Shown here: positions 48,451-49,200 of the stretch, piece by piece
Position numbering within the stretch: position 1 is the stretch's first letter
How the letters are laid out: each line of letters begins with the position of its first letter
Origin: an uncultured Oscillospiraceae bacterium
GTDB taxonomy: Bacteria > Bacillota > Clostridia > Oscillospirales > Acutalibacteraceae
Direction of reading: 5' to 3'
NCBI GenBank assembly: GCA_900546785.1
Contig: URED01000014.1
Span: forward strand, 1 to 49,200
DNA length: 49,200 nucleotides
Notes under the pieces: model-generated
What the model saw: the letters and a program-made list of their open reading frames with translations, nothing else
Databases searched by the model: none
Told to the model about the DNA's origin: nothing
Made by a program: the position numbers and the translations under genes

Positions 48451-49200
48451 GGGTAGTGTCAAGGAATTTTCGCAAAATGGTTTGCAGGCCCTGGCATGAG
48501 AGAAGTCAGCCAGCAATGGAGGCGTCCTCAAGGGCAGCCTCCAGGTGCTTCATGTTCATGTACTTCTTGTTGCCCCACTGGGTGCCGGCCACATGGCGCA
48601 GCCGGGCGCAGACCAGCATGAGGGCGGAGTTGCCGTCTGGGAAACTGCCCACTACACGAGTGCGGCGGCGGATCTCCCGGTTGAGCCGTTCAATGACGTT
48701 ATTGGTACGGATGCGAGTCCAGTGTTCGCTGGGAAAATCGCAGTAAGTCAGCGTTTCCTCAATGCCATCCTCCACCTTCTTGGCGGCCTCTTTCAACTTC
48801 ATAGAGCGCAGTTGCTCCACCACGGCTTTGGCTTTCTCCCGGGCAGCTTTCTTGCTCTCCTGAGCATGGATCGCTTTGAGCATCTTTGCCACCAGCTTCA
48901 CCTTGGAGCGAGGCGTTACGGAGAACACATTGCGGTAGAAGTGCACAGTACACCGCTGGTACTTGGCCTCTGGGAATACTTCTCCCACAGCTTCCAGCAT
49001 ACCAAGGCATTTGTCTCCAACCACCAGTTTAACCCCGTCCAGGCCGCGGCCGCGCAGCCACTGGAAGAAGCTGACCCAGCTGGACTTGTCCTCTTTCATC
49101 CCCTCGGCGGCACCAAGAACCTCACGGTATCCGTCCTCATTCACTGCAATCGCCACCAGAATGGCCACATTTTCAAACTCTCCGCCCCAATTTCGGCGCA
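48451..49200 (-). mobile_element. IS256-type insertion sequence, one end, runs off the window
   Basis: Contains the transposase gene at 48506-49200. About 50 bases past its stop codon lies GTAGTGTCAAGGAATTTTCG (from 48454), of the GTGTCAA type often found in IS256-family terminal repeats. The other end and the matching inverted repeat are outside the window, so the left boundary is approximate. Confidence 0.6.
48506..49200 (-). CDS. IS256-family (mutator-type) transposase, N-terminus beyond the window
   Basis: The minus-strand frame is open from the window edge to TGA/TAG at 48506, giving at least 230 residues. It reads RRNWGGEFENVAILVAIAVN, with the second catalytic Asp in KLVVGDKCLGMLEA, the QRCTVHFYRNVFSVTP block, and the catalytic Glu in NNVIERLNREIRRRTRVVGS. 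These are the signature blocks of mutator transposases. The first DDE aspartate and the N-terminal DNA-binding part lie past 49,200. A GTG at 49168 is not the start, because homology continues through it. No frameshift is seen in the visible part. Confidence 0.92.
   Translation of the reverse strand, partial: RRNWGGEFENVAILVAIAVNEDGYREVLGAAEGMKEDKSSWVSFFQWLRGRGLDGVKLVVGDKCLGMLEAVGEVFPEAKYQRCTVHFYRNVFSVTPRSKVKLVAKMLKAIHAQESKKAAREKAKAVVEQLRSMKLKEAAKKVEDGIEETLTYCDFPSEHWTRIRTNNVIERLNREIRRRTRVVGSFPDGNSALMLVCARLRHVAGTQWGNKKYMNMKHLEAALEDASIAG

Noticed and set aside
1..49200. CRISPR array, prophage or restriction-modification locus
   Set aside because: No regularly spaced repeats, cas-like, phage structural or methyltransferase genes are seen. 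The only mobile features are the tRNA fragments and the IS256-type transposase.

Overview
The first ~44.6 kb reads as one piece of an endospore-forming, low-to-mid-GC Bacillota genome, most likely class Clostridia. The evidence is a SpoIIE-type sporulation phosphatase, a class B sortase, a GlpA/GlpB/DUF1667 cluster, ThiI with a dedicated cysteine desulfurase, a stand-alone AICAR transformylase, frequent TTG/GTG starts and clear sigma-A-type promoters (TTGACA/TATAAT with 17-base spacers). No species-level call is possible from sequence alone.

Layout. 1-408: a 55-bp perfect direct repeat bracketing the 5' half of a tRNA-Pro. 415-3319: nicotinamidase-like hydrolase, nicotinate phosphoribosyltransferase (NAD salvage) and a sortase B. 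3381-4157 (minus): DUF1624 membrane protein. 4417-9415: hot-dog thioesterase, a HAD-NUDIX fusion, cysteine desulfurase, ThiI and a membrane protein that looks like a catalytically dead sortase. 9435-12471: glycerol-3-phosphate dehydrogenase-type operon. 12666-13376: LytTR regulator. 13391-18172 (minus): GlmS, SpoIIE, DUF2238-like membrane protein. 18504-20180: acyl-CoA-ligase-type enzyme. 20223-20617: a head-to-head scar between a broken XRE regulator and a TM2 protein. 20694-22972 (minus): a tightly coupled operon of two small RimK-like ATP-grasp proteins and a CYTH protein. 23101-24276: AICAR transformylase. 24354-28478 (minus): MarR regulator and heterodimeric ABC exporter, divergent from a LysR regulator. 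29616-30620 (minus): YhcH-family protein and XRE regulator. 30832-34485 (minus): pgk-tpiA-gpmI glycolytic operon. 34689-35924 (minus): asparaginase, tRNA-Glu, tRNA-Met. 36116-39701: lexA, Mrp/NBP35 ATPase, dCMP deaminase, HAD phosphatase, anchored protein. 39821-44.6 kb: DegV, BirA and two GH25 lysozymes.

At about 44,595 the sequence changes abruptly to very G+C-rich DNA. The second GH25 gene is cut in a fibronectin repeat, and an ABC exporter gene starts without its first transmembrane segments. A second, intact high-GC ABC half-transporter follows, then a 3' half of tRNA-fMet (a typical integrase attachment scar), terminators and an IS256-type transposase running off the end. This stretch is either acquired DNA or an assembly chimera.

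The most interesting signals are the active/dead sortase B pair sharing an unusual C-terminal motif, the ATP-grasp/ATP-grasp/CYTH operon, the 44.6-kb junction, the two tRNA half-genes both cut in the anticodon loop, and a tRNA T-arm-like hairpin just before a terminator behind the XRE gene.
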